From: Chimaeribacter californicus
Lineage (GTDB): Bacteria; Pseudomonadota; Gammaproteobacteria; Enterobacterales; Enterobacteriaceae
Direction of reading: 5' to 3'
NCBI RefSeq assembly: GCF_002858675.1
Contig: NZ_PJZF01000004.1
Coordinates: 186,001 to 250,000 of the forward strand
DNA: 64,000 nucleotides
Below the pieces are notes generated by a model. That model worked only from the letters and a program-made list of their open reading frames with translations. It made no database searches and was not told the origin of the DNA. Below are positions 26,131 to 33,766 of this stretch, piece after piece. Position 1 is the first letter of the stretch. Every line of letters begins with the position of its first letter. A program made the translations under genes and the position numbers.

Positions 26131-27267
26131 TCACTCTGCTTTAGCAGGAGAAATTTTGAAGATGGCGCTGGGCGTGGTTTTTGCCGTCGGGTCAAACCAG
26201 GGGCTGTCGCCGATAAAACTGGCAGAAATATACAGATTGCCGGCCTTATCCTGCGCAAAGCTGTCCGGCCAGCGCATGGCCTCATCCTTGACGAGTTTTT
26301 TAAGCGGCGCGCCAACGTGATCGGCCACCTCAATTGCATTTTCGCCTGGTGAGGAGACGTAAAACCGCCCGGCGCGGTCAATCCATAAACCATCTGCCGC
26401 GTGGGTATGGGCTGCCACGTCCGGCACTGCGTGTTTCGCTTTCTCTTCACTCTGCAAAACCGCTGTCGGCAGGCTGTAGAGCGTTTTGCCGGTCAGCGCC
26501 TGCCAGTAGAGGGTTTTCCCATCAGGCGAAATCTCAATACCATCCGCGTTCAGCTCAAGCTTCTTGCCATCCGGCGTCATTAACGGCTTACCGTTTTTAG
26601 TTAACTGCACGCCTTCCGATTGCGTCGAGCGATCGCCCAGCAGGACGTTCCAGGATCGGCCGGTTTTTAAATCAGCCACCGCCAGCCCGCCGGTTTTCCC
26701 CACGTTGGTTAAATACGCGAAACGATCATCCGGGCTGAAACGCACATCATTTAACGAGCTGCCCGGCTGGGTGATGCTGGGGTCAAACCGGAACACCCGC
26801 TTAATGCTGTTCGTCGACGGATCAATCTGGACTAACTTAACGCCCTCCACAATGGGCCCGGTCCGGTTCGGCGCAGCGGCATCCAGCACCCATAACATGC
26901 CCTGGTGGTCCATCACCACTGCCTGGGCTGACACAAACTGGTGCTGCGGGTCGTTATGTTCCGACGCCTGGCTGCGGTAACCATTCCATGCTGTATCGGG
27001 GTAGGGCGTGATCTTACCGTCCACCACTTCACCTAACGTTACCGGTACGTCCTGGCTTAACCGGGGCAGACTCACAAAAATGCGGCCGCTGTGGGTCACC
27101 GCGACGCCGGTAATCTGCTGCTCAGGAAAATAAGCAATACGCTCAAGCTTCACCGGCCCTGTGGGCAGTGGGGATTCGGTTTTCCCGCCGGTGGCGAAGG
27201 AAGGGGCGCTGAACAGCGCACCCATAACCAGACCCGCGGACAATGTTAGTGTTTTATGCATGACCAT
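26131..27267 (-). CDS. Exported yellow/MRJP-family (SMP-30-like beta-propeller) protein
   Basis: A 378-residue protein with a Sec signal (cleavage after Ala-Pro-Ser-Phe-Ala, about 25). The mature part matches the major-royal-jelly/yellow family of six-bladed propellers: ITGVAVTHSGRIFVSLPR, FVSAQAVVMDHQGMLWVLDAAAP, GSSLNDVRFSPDDRFAYLTNVG, and ADGIEISPDGKTLYW. The ATG at 27267 shares its A with the stop of gcd (TAATG), so translation is coupled. An ATG six bases later has better spacing to AAGGA. Coupling to glucose dehydrogenase suggests a periplasmic job on its product, for example glucono-lactone hydrolysis, but that is inference. The family also includes proteins with no known enzymatic activity. 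Confidence 0.8.
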   Translation of the reverse strand: MVMHKTLTLSAGLVMGALFSAPSFATGGKTESPLPTGPVKLERIAYFPEQQITGVAVTHSGRIFVSLPRLSQDVPVTLGEVVDGKITPYPDTAWNGYRSQASEHNDPQHQFVSAQAVVMDHQGMLWVLDAAAPNRTGPIVEGVKLVQIDPSTNSIKRVFRFDPSITQPGSSLNDVRFSPDDRFAYLTNVGKTGGLAVADLKTGRSWNVLLGDRSTQSEGVQLTKNGKPLMTPDGKKLELNADGIEISPDGKTLYWQALTGKTLYSLPTAVLQSEEKAKHAVPDVAAHTHAADGLWIDRAGRFYVSSPGENAIEVADHVGAPLKKLVKDEAMRWPDSFAQDKAGNLYISASFIGDSPWFDPTAKTTPSAIFKISPAKAE

Positions 27268-29732
27268 TATTCCTTCTTGTTGTCAGGAAGTGTCCAGGCA
27301 ATCACGCTGTCACCCAGTTTTGTGCCAAGACGTTGATGTCCTCCAACTACCGCGACGACATACTGCTTGCCGTTTTGCACATAGGTCAGCGGCGCGCCCT
27401 GGGCACCTGCAGGCAGGCGCGTCTCCCAACGCTGCTCACCGGTCCGGGTATCGAACGCCCGCATGAAGTTATCCAGCGCGGCCCCGATAATGGTGACACC
27501 GCCGCCGGTGGTCAGCGCGCCGCTGTCAGACGGCGTACCCATGGTCAGCTTGATACGGGAAGGGATATTGAACGGGCCGGAGTCATACCCGGTACCGAAC
27601 GGACGCTGCCAGACCACCTCTTTGGTATGCAGATCGATGCCGGTCAGGTAACCCCACGGCGGGGCGATACACGGCACACCGATGGCAGAAAGCCACGGGG
27701 CTTTTTTCGCGCCTACCGGTAACCCGACCTGCGGCATATAGCCCAATGAACGGCCGTGCTCATTCAGGGATTTTGAGCCTGCCTTGTTGATTTCATCACG
27801 GGTGAAGAGTTGCTCGTAATACGGCAGGCGGTTGGTGTTCATCACCATCACACCCTGTTGCAGATCAACAGAGAGTCCGCCCCAGTTCAGGCCACCATGG
27901 TTGCCGGGGTAGGCGATGGTGCCGCCCAGCATCGGCGGGGTGTACATGCCGTCATAGCGGGCTTTTTTGAACTGAACACGACACGCCAACATGTCGAAGG
28001 GCGTCATCCCCCAGGCTACGCGCTCGTCAAGTACCTCGGCTTTTTTGCTTGGCGCGCCCACGGTATTCGGCATATCAACCGAGAAAGGCTGGGTTTTGGC
28101 CGTCCAGTTGCCGCCATCCGCGCCCTGGGGAACCGGCAGCTCTTTTACCGGCATCAATGGTTTACCGGTTTCACGGTCAAGAACAAAGATCTGGCCTGAT
28201 TTTGTGGCCTGAATCACTGCCGGGCGGACACCCTGTGGGGTAGGCCAGTCGACCAGATTGGGCTGCGGGCCGATGTCAAAGTCCCACAGGTCATGGTTTA
28301 CCGTGCGGAAATGCCATTTGACCTGCCCGGTTTCGGCATCCACCGCGACCAGTGACGCCGTGTATTCCTCTTCTGCCGGTGTGCGCTCAGTACCGTAAAA
28401 GTCACCGGCCGCGTTACCGGTGCCCATATAGACCAGGCCCAGCTTGTCATCTGCGGACATCGGTGCCCATACGTTAGGGGTGCCGGGCGTATAGTGCTCA
28501 TTGGGGCCTGGCTCAGAGGTGATACCCGGACGCCCTAAATCCCATGCCCAGGCGAATTTACCGGTGACGGCATCATAAGCGCGGACAACGCCGGAGGGCG
28601 CATAGCGGTCCTGGCCGTCGCGGACCATATGGCCGATGATGACTTTCCCACGCACCACAATCGGGGCCGAGGTATTACCGAAGTAACCCGGTGTGAAATC
28701 ACCAATGCCTTTCTTCAGGTCAACGTAGCCCTGGTCGCCGAAGTCTTCACACAACTTGCCGGTTTCTGCATCAACGGCGGCCAGACGCCCGCCGGTCACA
28801 CCCCAAAGGACCCGGGCATGGCAGGCTGCGCCCGCAGGGACGTCGGCTCTCTCAAAGTACGCCACGCCACGGCAGTAAGCGCCGGCAGTAAACAGCGCTT
28901 TTTTATCCGCATGCGGATCAAAGCGCCACTTTTCCTGACCGCTGGCAGCATCCAGCGCAATTACTTGTTGAGTTGGTGTGCACACATACACACTATTGCC
29001 GACTTTCAGCGGCGTGTTCTCATTCAGATATTCGGTTTTGTCACCGGGCGCGGGTAAATCCCCGGTATGGAATTCCCAGGCTTTCACCAGATGGCTCACA
29101 TTATCGGGCGTAATTAAATTAGCCGGTGAATAATGGTTTGACAGGTTAGAGCCGGCATACGCCGTCCAGTTGGTTTCATCGTGGTTAGCCGCGATATTAT
29201 GATCCGGGGAATCCACCGTGCCTGTAGAAAATGCGCCTGCCGCGCCGTCTGCCTTTTTCCCCGCGTCAGCCAGATGAATGGATGACGGGTTTAACAGCGG
29301 CACCAGCACCAGGGCAAAACAGGTAACAACCGGAATCACCGTGAGCAAATACCACGCCTTCCGGCTAAAACGGGTAAAGTAATGTTTGGCGAAAGGCGTC
29401 AGGCAAAGCATGATCAAGCCAAATAATACCGGCCAGTCCAGCCGTGGGATTAATGCCCATCCATCCAATTTAACTTCATAAAGCGCCCATAATAATGACC
29501 CTGCTATCAGGCCGGCGTTGACCCAGACAGCAAGCCATTTTCGTGTAAACAGCAGCCAGGCTAAGATGACCATTACGACGCCGATAATAAGGAAAGAGAC
29601 GCTGCCTCCTGCGCCAATGAGATTCACACCACCATAGATAAGTGCTATTCCTGATAACCCTACGAACAGACTGAAAAGGCCAAATAAGATCCGCGCTGTT
29701 TTAGACGGGATCTGCTTGCCATTTTTTTCCAT
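27267..29732 (-). CDS. gcd: Membrane-bound PQQ-dependent glucose dehydrogenase
   Basis: An 821-residue quinoprotein. Five hydrophobic helices fill about residues 10-150. The periplasmic eight-bladed propeller then contains the PQQ-dehydrogenase motifs: WTAYAGSNLSNHYSPANLI, the HDLWDFDIGPQPNLVDWP segment holding the catalytic Asp, and GYFGNTSAPIVVRGKVIIGH. Length and topology match the glucose/quinate/shikimate subgroup (E. coli Gcd is 796 residues). Glucose is the likely substrate, with electrons going to ubiquinone. The apoprotein needs PQQ, and no pqq genes lie in the window. It shares an operon with the MRJP-like gene and is divergent from a small cupin gene. Confidence 0.88.
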   Translation of the reverse strand: MEKNGKQIPSKTARILFGLFSLFVGLSGIALIYGGVNLIGAGGSVSFLIIGVVMVILAWLLFTRKWLAVWVNAGLIAGSLLWALYEVKLDGWALIPRLDWPVLFGLIMLCLTPFAKHYFTRFSRKAWYLLTVIPVVTCFALVLVPLLNPSSIHLADAGKKADGAAGAFSTGTVDSPDHNIAANHDETNWTAYAGSNLSNHYSPANLITPDNVSHLVKAWEFHTGDLPAPGDKTEYLNENTPLKVGNSVYVCTPTQQVIALDAASGQEKWRFDPHADKKALFTAGAYCRGVAYFERADVPAGAACHARVLWGVTGGRLAAVDAETGKLCEDFGDQGYVDLKKGIGDFTPGYFGNTSAPIVVRGKVIIGHMVRDGQDRYAPSGVVRAYDAVTGKFAWAWDLGRPGITSEPGPNEHYTPGTPNVWAPMSADDKLGLVYMGTGNAAGDFYGTERTPAEEEYTASLVAVDAETGQVKWHFRTVNHDLWDFDIGPQPNLVDWPTPQGVRPAVIQATKSGQIFVLDRETGKPLMPVKELPVPQGADGGNWTAKTQPFSVDMPNTVGAPSKKAEVLDERVAWGMTPFDMLACRVQFKKARYDGMYTPPMLGGTIAYPGNHGGLNWGGLSVDLQQGVMVMNTNRLPYYEQLFTRDEINKAGSKSLNEHGRSLGYMPQVGLPVGAKKAPWLSAIGVPCIAPPWGYLTGIDLHTKEVVWQRPFGTGYDSGPFNIPSRIKLTMGTPSDSGALTTGGGVTIIGAALDNFMRAFDTRTGEQRWETRLPAGAQGAPLTYVQNGKQYVVAVVGGHQRLGTKLGDSVIAWTLPDNKKE

Positions 29733-29826
29733 CTTTCTGTACCATCATGTAGTTAATAATAAGTCGCCCATAAAGGGCGGAAAGAATCTGACTCTCTATT
29801 ATTAACGTTATGCGCACTTTTTTTGT

Positions 29827-29852
29827 TTAAGAAAAATTAACTTTCATTTAAC
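29827..29852. promoter_or_regulatory. Phased TTAA(C/G) repeats between gcd and the exported cupin gene
   Basis: TTAAG at 29827, TTAAC at 29837 and TTAAC at 29848 recur with 10-11 base phasing. This is the spacing expected for tandem sites of OmpR/PhoB winged-helix regulators, one of which is encoded nearby. A similar phased repeat lies at 33144-33163. Confidence 0.4.
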
Positions 29853-29905
29853 AAATTCGTTGGCTAGATTGACCGTTCAATTAAAAAGTGAATGGACGTT
29901 TTAGT

Positions 29906-30301
29906 ATGAAATCAATGGCATCATTCGGTTTGGTCGTTGTTTTTTCAACGATAATCTCAAGCCAGGCGATAGCAGCAGATAAGGATCCACGTGGGAAAGT
30001 GCTTATTGCACAGTATGATTACCCACCGGGTTATGTTACAGAGGTGTTTCGTACAGAAGTGCCGCCGAATGGTGTTGCCCCCCATCATAAACACCCGGGC
30101 ATTGAGTCAGGTTATGTGCTGGAAGGGGGCGGGAAATTATTCATTGAAGGACAGAGCGCCATTGAAATGAAGCCGGGCATGACGAAAATTGTGCAACCTG
30201 AAACGGTACATTGGTTCGAAAACGGCAACCATAAAACCGTGCTGGTGTCCACTTATGTGGTGGAAAAAAACAAACCGCTGATGACCGTAATAAAAAAATA
30301 A
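29906..30301 (+). CDS. Exported small cupin protein
   Basis: A 131-residue protein with a Sec signal (residues 1-22, ending Ser-Gln-Ala-Ile-Ala-Ala) and a single cupin barrel. Metal-ligand motifs are HHKHPGIESGYVLEGG (three His plus Glu) and a downstream His in QPETVHWFEN. The start at 29906 (Met-Lys-Ser) gives a conventional signal n-region; an upstream in-frame GTG at 29888 is possible. It is divergent from gcd across an AT-rich control region with phased repeats, and converges on the sensor kinase gene. Its ligand or reaction is unknown. Confidence 0.8.
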   Translation: MKSMASFGLVVVFSTIISSQAIAADKDPRGKVLIAQYDYPPGYVTEVFRTEVPPNGVAPHHKHPGIESGYVLEGGGKLFIEGQSAIEMKPGMTKIVQPETVHWFENGNHKTVLVSTYVVEKNKPLMTVIKK

Positions 30302-30304
30302 TCG

Positions 30305-31675
30305 CTACCGAGGCTTTTGCCGTTTAAGCGTGACACATAATCCAGGATAACGATTTTCGAGGTGCAATTCGAATTTCTGTATCCTGGCTATTGCCGCCAC
30401 GATAGCCAACCCCATCCCACTGCCGGAAATGGTTAAACTTGAACGGCCCCGTTGCATCCGCCTGGTCATATATTTCTTTTCTTCGGTTAAAATACCTGGC
30501 CCGCCATCACATACCGCAATGATTTCTTCATCTTCAGATAAGGTTATCGACAGGGTGATTTTACTGCCCGTGGGGGAGAATTTAAACGCATTGTCAATCA
30601 GGTTAAACACCGCCTCTATCAGCAACCCTTTATCGCCCACCATATGGTCGTTCCCGGTGACGACAAAATCCAGATCTATTCCCCGGTCTTCAGTATAGGG
30701 ATAAAAAAGTTCTTCAATCTCATCCACAAACTCTTTAACCAGAAATTCATGGTTGGCCTGATGACGTTTTTGGTTATCCAGATCCGCCAGCCGTTGAAGG
30801 GCTTTAAAGCGGGTTAATAGTTTATCCGTGGAGGCCAGCGCATGAATAATACGCACTTTTCCCTGTGCTTTGTTATCGTCATCCCATTCATTGACCAGGA
30901 AATAGAGCTGATCGCGGATATGATGGAGCGGTGTGCGCAAATCATGTGCAATATTGTTGCTGACATTCTGCATTTCGTTGATCAGAAATTGTATTTCTTC
31001 CAGCATCTGATTAACCAGATGAGAAAGCATATCCAGTTCATCGCCCCGGCCCGATATGGGCAGGCGTTGGGAAAAATGCCCCTTGCGTACCCGGGCGGCG
31101 ATTTTCTCAATCGTGTATAAACGCCGGATAGGCACCCTGCTCAGGAAGATACCCACCAGTAAGCCGCCGATGGTCAGGATCAGGCCATTGGCGATCAGGC
31201 ATACAATCATGATATGGCGCAGGCCGCTCAGGGTTTTGGCATCATAACCGACCACCAGCACGTTCCCGTTGGCGCGATGCAGTGCAATGGCCCTCGCGCC
31301 ATGCTGAAAACCGTCCTGATTAAGCGCCCTGGGTTTGCCGTCAGCGATGATATCTGCCGGCAACGCAGGCAGATTCCCGGCGATTAACCTTCTTTGCGGG
31401 TCAAATAGGGCGTAAAAATTAACGCCGCGCAAGTCACCTTTTAACCGGTCCTGGATAGACACCCGGAGCTGGGGATCGGGCATCGGCATCAGCACCGTAG
31501 ACTGGCCAAGGATAATTTTATCCCCCTGATGGATTAAATAGCGGGTGGCCTGCAGGTAGATCGCCAGTAACAGCGCCACCACGCCCACAATCAGCGCGGC
31601 GGTATACATCATCGAGAGGCGGAAAACCGAGGTCTTTTTAAAATTGAACGGAGACTTACTGCGCTTCAAGAACAA
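30305..31675 (-). CDS. Two-component sensor histidine kinase
   Basis: A 456-residue membrane kinase. TM helices at about 20-42 and 155-178 flank a periplasmic sensor of about 110 residues. HAMP follows (180-235), then HisKA with the phosphoacceptor His244 in NIAHDLRTPLHH. The ATPase domain has NLIDNAFKFSP (N box), CDGGPGI (G1) and GSGMGLAIV (G2). Its start overlaps the response regulator gene by 20 bases, so the two are cotranscribed with the regulator first. The stimulus is unknown. The neighbourhood of Gcd and cupins suggests a link to periplasmic carbon oxidation or aromatic compounds. Confidence 0.92.
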   Translation of the reverse strand: MFLKRSKSPFNFKKTSVFRLSMMYTAALIVGVVALLLAIYLQATRYLIHQGDKIILGQSTVLMPMPDPQLRVSIQDRLKGDLRGVNFYALFDPQRRLIAGNLPALPADIIADGKPRALNQDGFQHGARAIALHRANGNVLVVGYDAKTLSGLRHIMIVCLIANGLILTIGGLLVGIFLSRVPIRRLYTIEKIAARVRKGHFSQRLPISGRGDELDMLSHLVNQMLEEIQFLINEMQNVSNNIAHDLRTPLHHIRDQLYFLVNEWDDDNKAQGKVRIIHALASTDKLLTRFKALQRLADLDNQKRHQANHEFLVKEFVDEIEELFYPYTEDRGIDLDFVVTGNDHMVGDKGLLIEAVFNLIDNAFKFSPTGSKITLSITLSEDEEIIAVCDGGPGILTEEKKYMTRRMQRGRSSLTISGSGMGLAIVAAIARIQKFELHLENRYPGLCVTLKRQKPR

Positions 31676-32357
31676 ATCCCGCTCCCCGGATATTATTAAT
31701 CTGGATTTGGCTGCCCAGTTGCTCCAGCTTGCGGCGCAAGCTGCTTAAATGCACGTCAATCAATTTGGTACCAGGGTCAAAATCGTAGCCCCAGACCACT
31801 TCGAAAATAAACGCCCGGGTAATCAGCCGCCCACAATTGCGCATCAGCAACTCCAGCAGCTTAAATTCGGTGCCTTTCAACGAAATATTCTGACCCCGGC
31901 AATAAACATGGCGATCAACAAGATTCAGATGAAGATCGCCAATTTCAATCGAGGTCTCTGATGAGACGCCGGGATCCTGCCGGCGTAATACCACTTCAAC
32001 CCGCGCAATCATCTCTTCAGAGGCAAAAGGCTTGGTAATGTAATCATCACTCCCGGCTTTCAGCCCGGCTACCCGGTCAGCGACGCTTCCCATGCCGCTA
32101 ATCATAATTACGGGGGTGGTAATGTTTTCACCCCGTATTTTTGCCAGAAATGCCAGCCCATCGCAGTCAGGCAATACCCGGTCCAGGGTGATGACGTCAA
32201 ATTTTTTCGTTTTTAACGCATCAAAGGCATCCTTTCCTGTATTGACACAGGTGACAGATAAACCCGCGCGGCTCAGCTCACCCTGTATCGCCTGGGAAAG
32301 CGTAGGATCATCTTCGATACACAACACGTCACAAAGGGAACTGACTGATTTTTTCAA
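31656..32357 (-). CDS. OmpR/PhoB-family response regulator
   Basis: A 233-residue regulator. The receiver has the acidic pocket at Glu15-Asp17, phosphoacceptor Asp59 (ITLDRVLPD) and Lys109 (YITKPF). The C-terminal winged helix-turn-helix (about 135-230) ends with the PhoB-type TKLIDVHLSSLRRKLEQLG recognition helix and the closing IRGAGFVLEAQ hairpin. It lies 24 bases downstream of the DAD-like cupin gene and overlaps the kinase gene. Candidate targets are the phased TTAAG/TTAAC repeats flanking this block. Confidence 0.92.
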   Translation of the reverse strand: MKKSVSSLCDVLCIEDDPTLSQAIQGELSRAGLSVTCVNTGKDAFDALKTKKFDVITLDRVLPDCDGLAFLAKIRGENITTPVIMISGMGSVADRVAGLKAGSDDYITKPFASEEMIARVEVVLRRQDPGVSSETSIEIGDLHLNLVDRHVYCRGQNISLKGTEFKLLELLMRNCGRLITRAFIFEVVWGYDFDPGTKLIDVHLSSLRRKLEQLGSQIQINNIRGAGFVLEAQ

Positions 32358-32381
32358 ACGAATACCTGTTTCATCAAATAA

Positions 32382-32924
32382 TTACATCGGTGTGACGTAT
32401 TTAACCTGGCCGCCGCCAATGATCTCCGGCACCTTATCACCCTGTTGTTTCAGGGCGGCCGCCCAGTCATGAATATGGCTGGCAGCATCAAGCACCTGAA
32501 TAACATGCCCTGCCTCATCAAGGATCAGCATCGCGCCGGTAATAATAAACACGACATCGGTTTCTTCTTCATTATGCGCCGCCACGCGCAGCGTATGGAT
32601 GGAGCCGGGCGGTTCATACAGGTATGACCCGGCCACATTTTTAGGCGAATCCGGGTACTCGATATACTCCCATTCGCCCGACAGCGTAAACGCATACACC
32701 ACACCGGTGTGATGGTGGGGCGGCAGTTGCACACCTGGTGCAAAGCGGATCCTGACGGCAAACGTCCCACCTTCCACATCCGCCTGCAGCAACTGCAGGT
32801 TAACACCTTCCACGCCAAACGACCGGGCAAAAGGCCGGTTAATTGTATCAATATGTAGAGATTCCGGGAGTACAGCAGACACAGGATTTTTTAACGGCCG
32901 GGCTTCAAGCTGATTTAAGGACAT
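32382..32924 (-). CDS. Cupin protein, 2,4'-dihydroxyacetophenone dioxygenase-like
   Basis: A 180-residue cytoplasmic cupin. PPHHHTGVVYAFTLSGEWEYIEYP supplies the first metal-binding motif, and YLYEPPGSIHTLRV the second, with its late His. This pattern is that of the DAD / acetylacetone-type dioxygenase cupin group, which cleave C-C bonds in dihydroxyacetophenone or beta-diketones with a mononuclear metal. It is probably the first gene of the operon with the two-component system. The true substrate is unknown. Confidence 0.8.
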   Translation of the reverse strand: MSLNQLEARPLKNPVSAVLPESLHIDTINRPFARSFGVEGVNLQLLQADVEGGTFAVRIRFAPGVQLPPHHHTGVVYAFTLSGEWEYIEYPDSPKNVAGSYLYEPPGSIHTLRVAAHNEEETDVVFIITGAMLILDEAGHVIQVLDAASHIHDWAAALKQQGDKVPEIIGGGQVKYVTPM

Positions 32925-33352
32925 AACATTTCTCCAGATAATGAAACAATTATTTAACGAGAGTAAGCAGGTTAATTAAGGTTTATCGGGCAAGCAAATC
33001 AGGATGCGCAATTATGTGATAAAGGCTGCATTAAATTTGCTTAAAAACGCTTCTGTTTTTGTTATTGCTGTAATAAATCCTGATCAGGTCAGCCGTTATT
33101 TAACCGGTTTGCATTCAGGGAAAATAAACAGGCAGTGTGCAAGTTAAGATTTGGTTAAGATTTTTATAAATGACATAGAAAATAAAAACCGCGCGATAAA
33201 ATATGCCGGTTTTTCATAAATTATTTATTTCTGCTTACACAAGCTGAATGTAACTGACAAAAAAACACGTCTCTATATTTAAAATTTTTTAAACAACCTT
33301 ATGGCCTATCTTGCTGTAAACTATGGTTTTTATCAGAATGATTGGATATTGC
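32925..33352. other. AT-rich control region with phased direct repeats
   Basis: A 428-base gene-free stretch, clearly AT-richer than the rest of the window, between the divergent DAD-like cupin operon and the small DUF1471 gene. It holds a perfect 9-base direct repeat, TTAAGATTT at 33144-33152 and 33155-33163 (11-base phasing), plus further TTAAC/TTAATTAAG motifs near 32955-32980. No RNA gene was recognised. Confidence 0.5.
33144..33163. promoter_or_regulatory. Tandem TTAAGATTT repeat, candidate OmpR-family operator
   Basis: Two perfect 9-base copies start 11 bases apart, one per helical turn on the same face. The half-site resembles the TTAAG/TTAAC repeats upstream of gcd. The OmpR-type regulator encoded at 31656-32357 is the natural candidate binder. 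Confidence 0.45.
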
Positions 33353-33622
33353 ATGAAAAAATTTAAAATGATTGCCACATTAAGTTTTGCCTTGGTTGTT
33401 TTCCCAGGTTACAGCGCCACGTTAATCCCGAAACAAGATGCCGGGAATTTGCATAAATTTGGCGTAGCCAGCGTCACCGGCATCCGGGGAGATATTGATG
33501 ACACAATCCACGCACTTAATGCGAAGGCCGATAAAGAAGGGGCGGAAAAATTCGCGATTACCAGCCTGGGAACGTCCGGTGATTCAGGCCTGTTCCACGG
33601 TACCGCCGATGTCTATAAATAA
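33353..33622 (+). CDS. Small exported DUF1471 (YdgH/BhsA/McbA-like) protein
   Basis: An 89-residue protein with a Sec signal (residues 1-21, ending Gly-Tyr-Ser-Ala). The mature domain reads FGVASVTGIRGDIDDTIHALNAKADKEGAEKFAITSLGTSGDSGLFHGTADVYK, split here only for description as: a VASVTG strand, a DDTIHALNAKADKEGA helix, a FAITSL strand and a GTADVYK end, the typical DUF1471 pattern. Enterobacterial members are stress- or biofilm-associated periplasmic proteins. The chosen ATG at 33353 gives a Lys-Lys-Phe-Lys n-region. A strong terminator lies about 90 bases downstream. Confidence 0.8.
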   Translation: MKKFKMIATLSFALVVFPGYSATLIPKQDAGNLHKFGVASVTGIRGDIDDTIHALNAKADKEGAEKFAITSLGTSGDSGLFHGTADVYK

Positions 33623-33714
33623 GCCATAAAATCCGGTGAGGTATTTATTGATTACCACAGCAATTTTTCCGGCTCACAAATAAACACCTTCACCGGCCTG
33701 AATAAGCGTCGCGC

Positions 33715-33739
33715 TGCCCGCCATCGGCGGGCATTTTTT
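33715..33739 (+). terminator. Rho-independent terminator downstream of the DUF1471 gene
   Basis: A perfect 8-bp stem (tgcccgcc/ggcgggca, 3-base loop) is followed by six T residues. It could also serve pckA from the opposite side less efficiently. Confidence 0.75.
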
Positions 33740-33746
33740 ATGGTTA

Positions 33747-33766
33747 TTAGCTTAGCTTAGCTTAGC
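33747..33766. repeat. Pentanucleotide tandem repeat (TTAGC)x4 at the pckA stop
   Basis: Four perfect copies of TTAGC. On the minus strand this reads GCTAA repeated across the pckA stop codon, giving successive TAA triplets. Slippage would alter only the 3' end of the message or the last codon. Confidence 0.8.
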
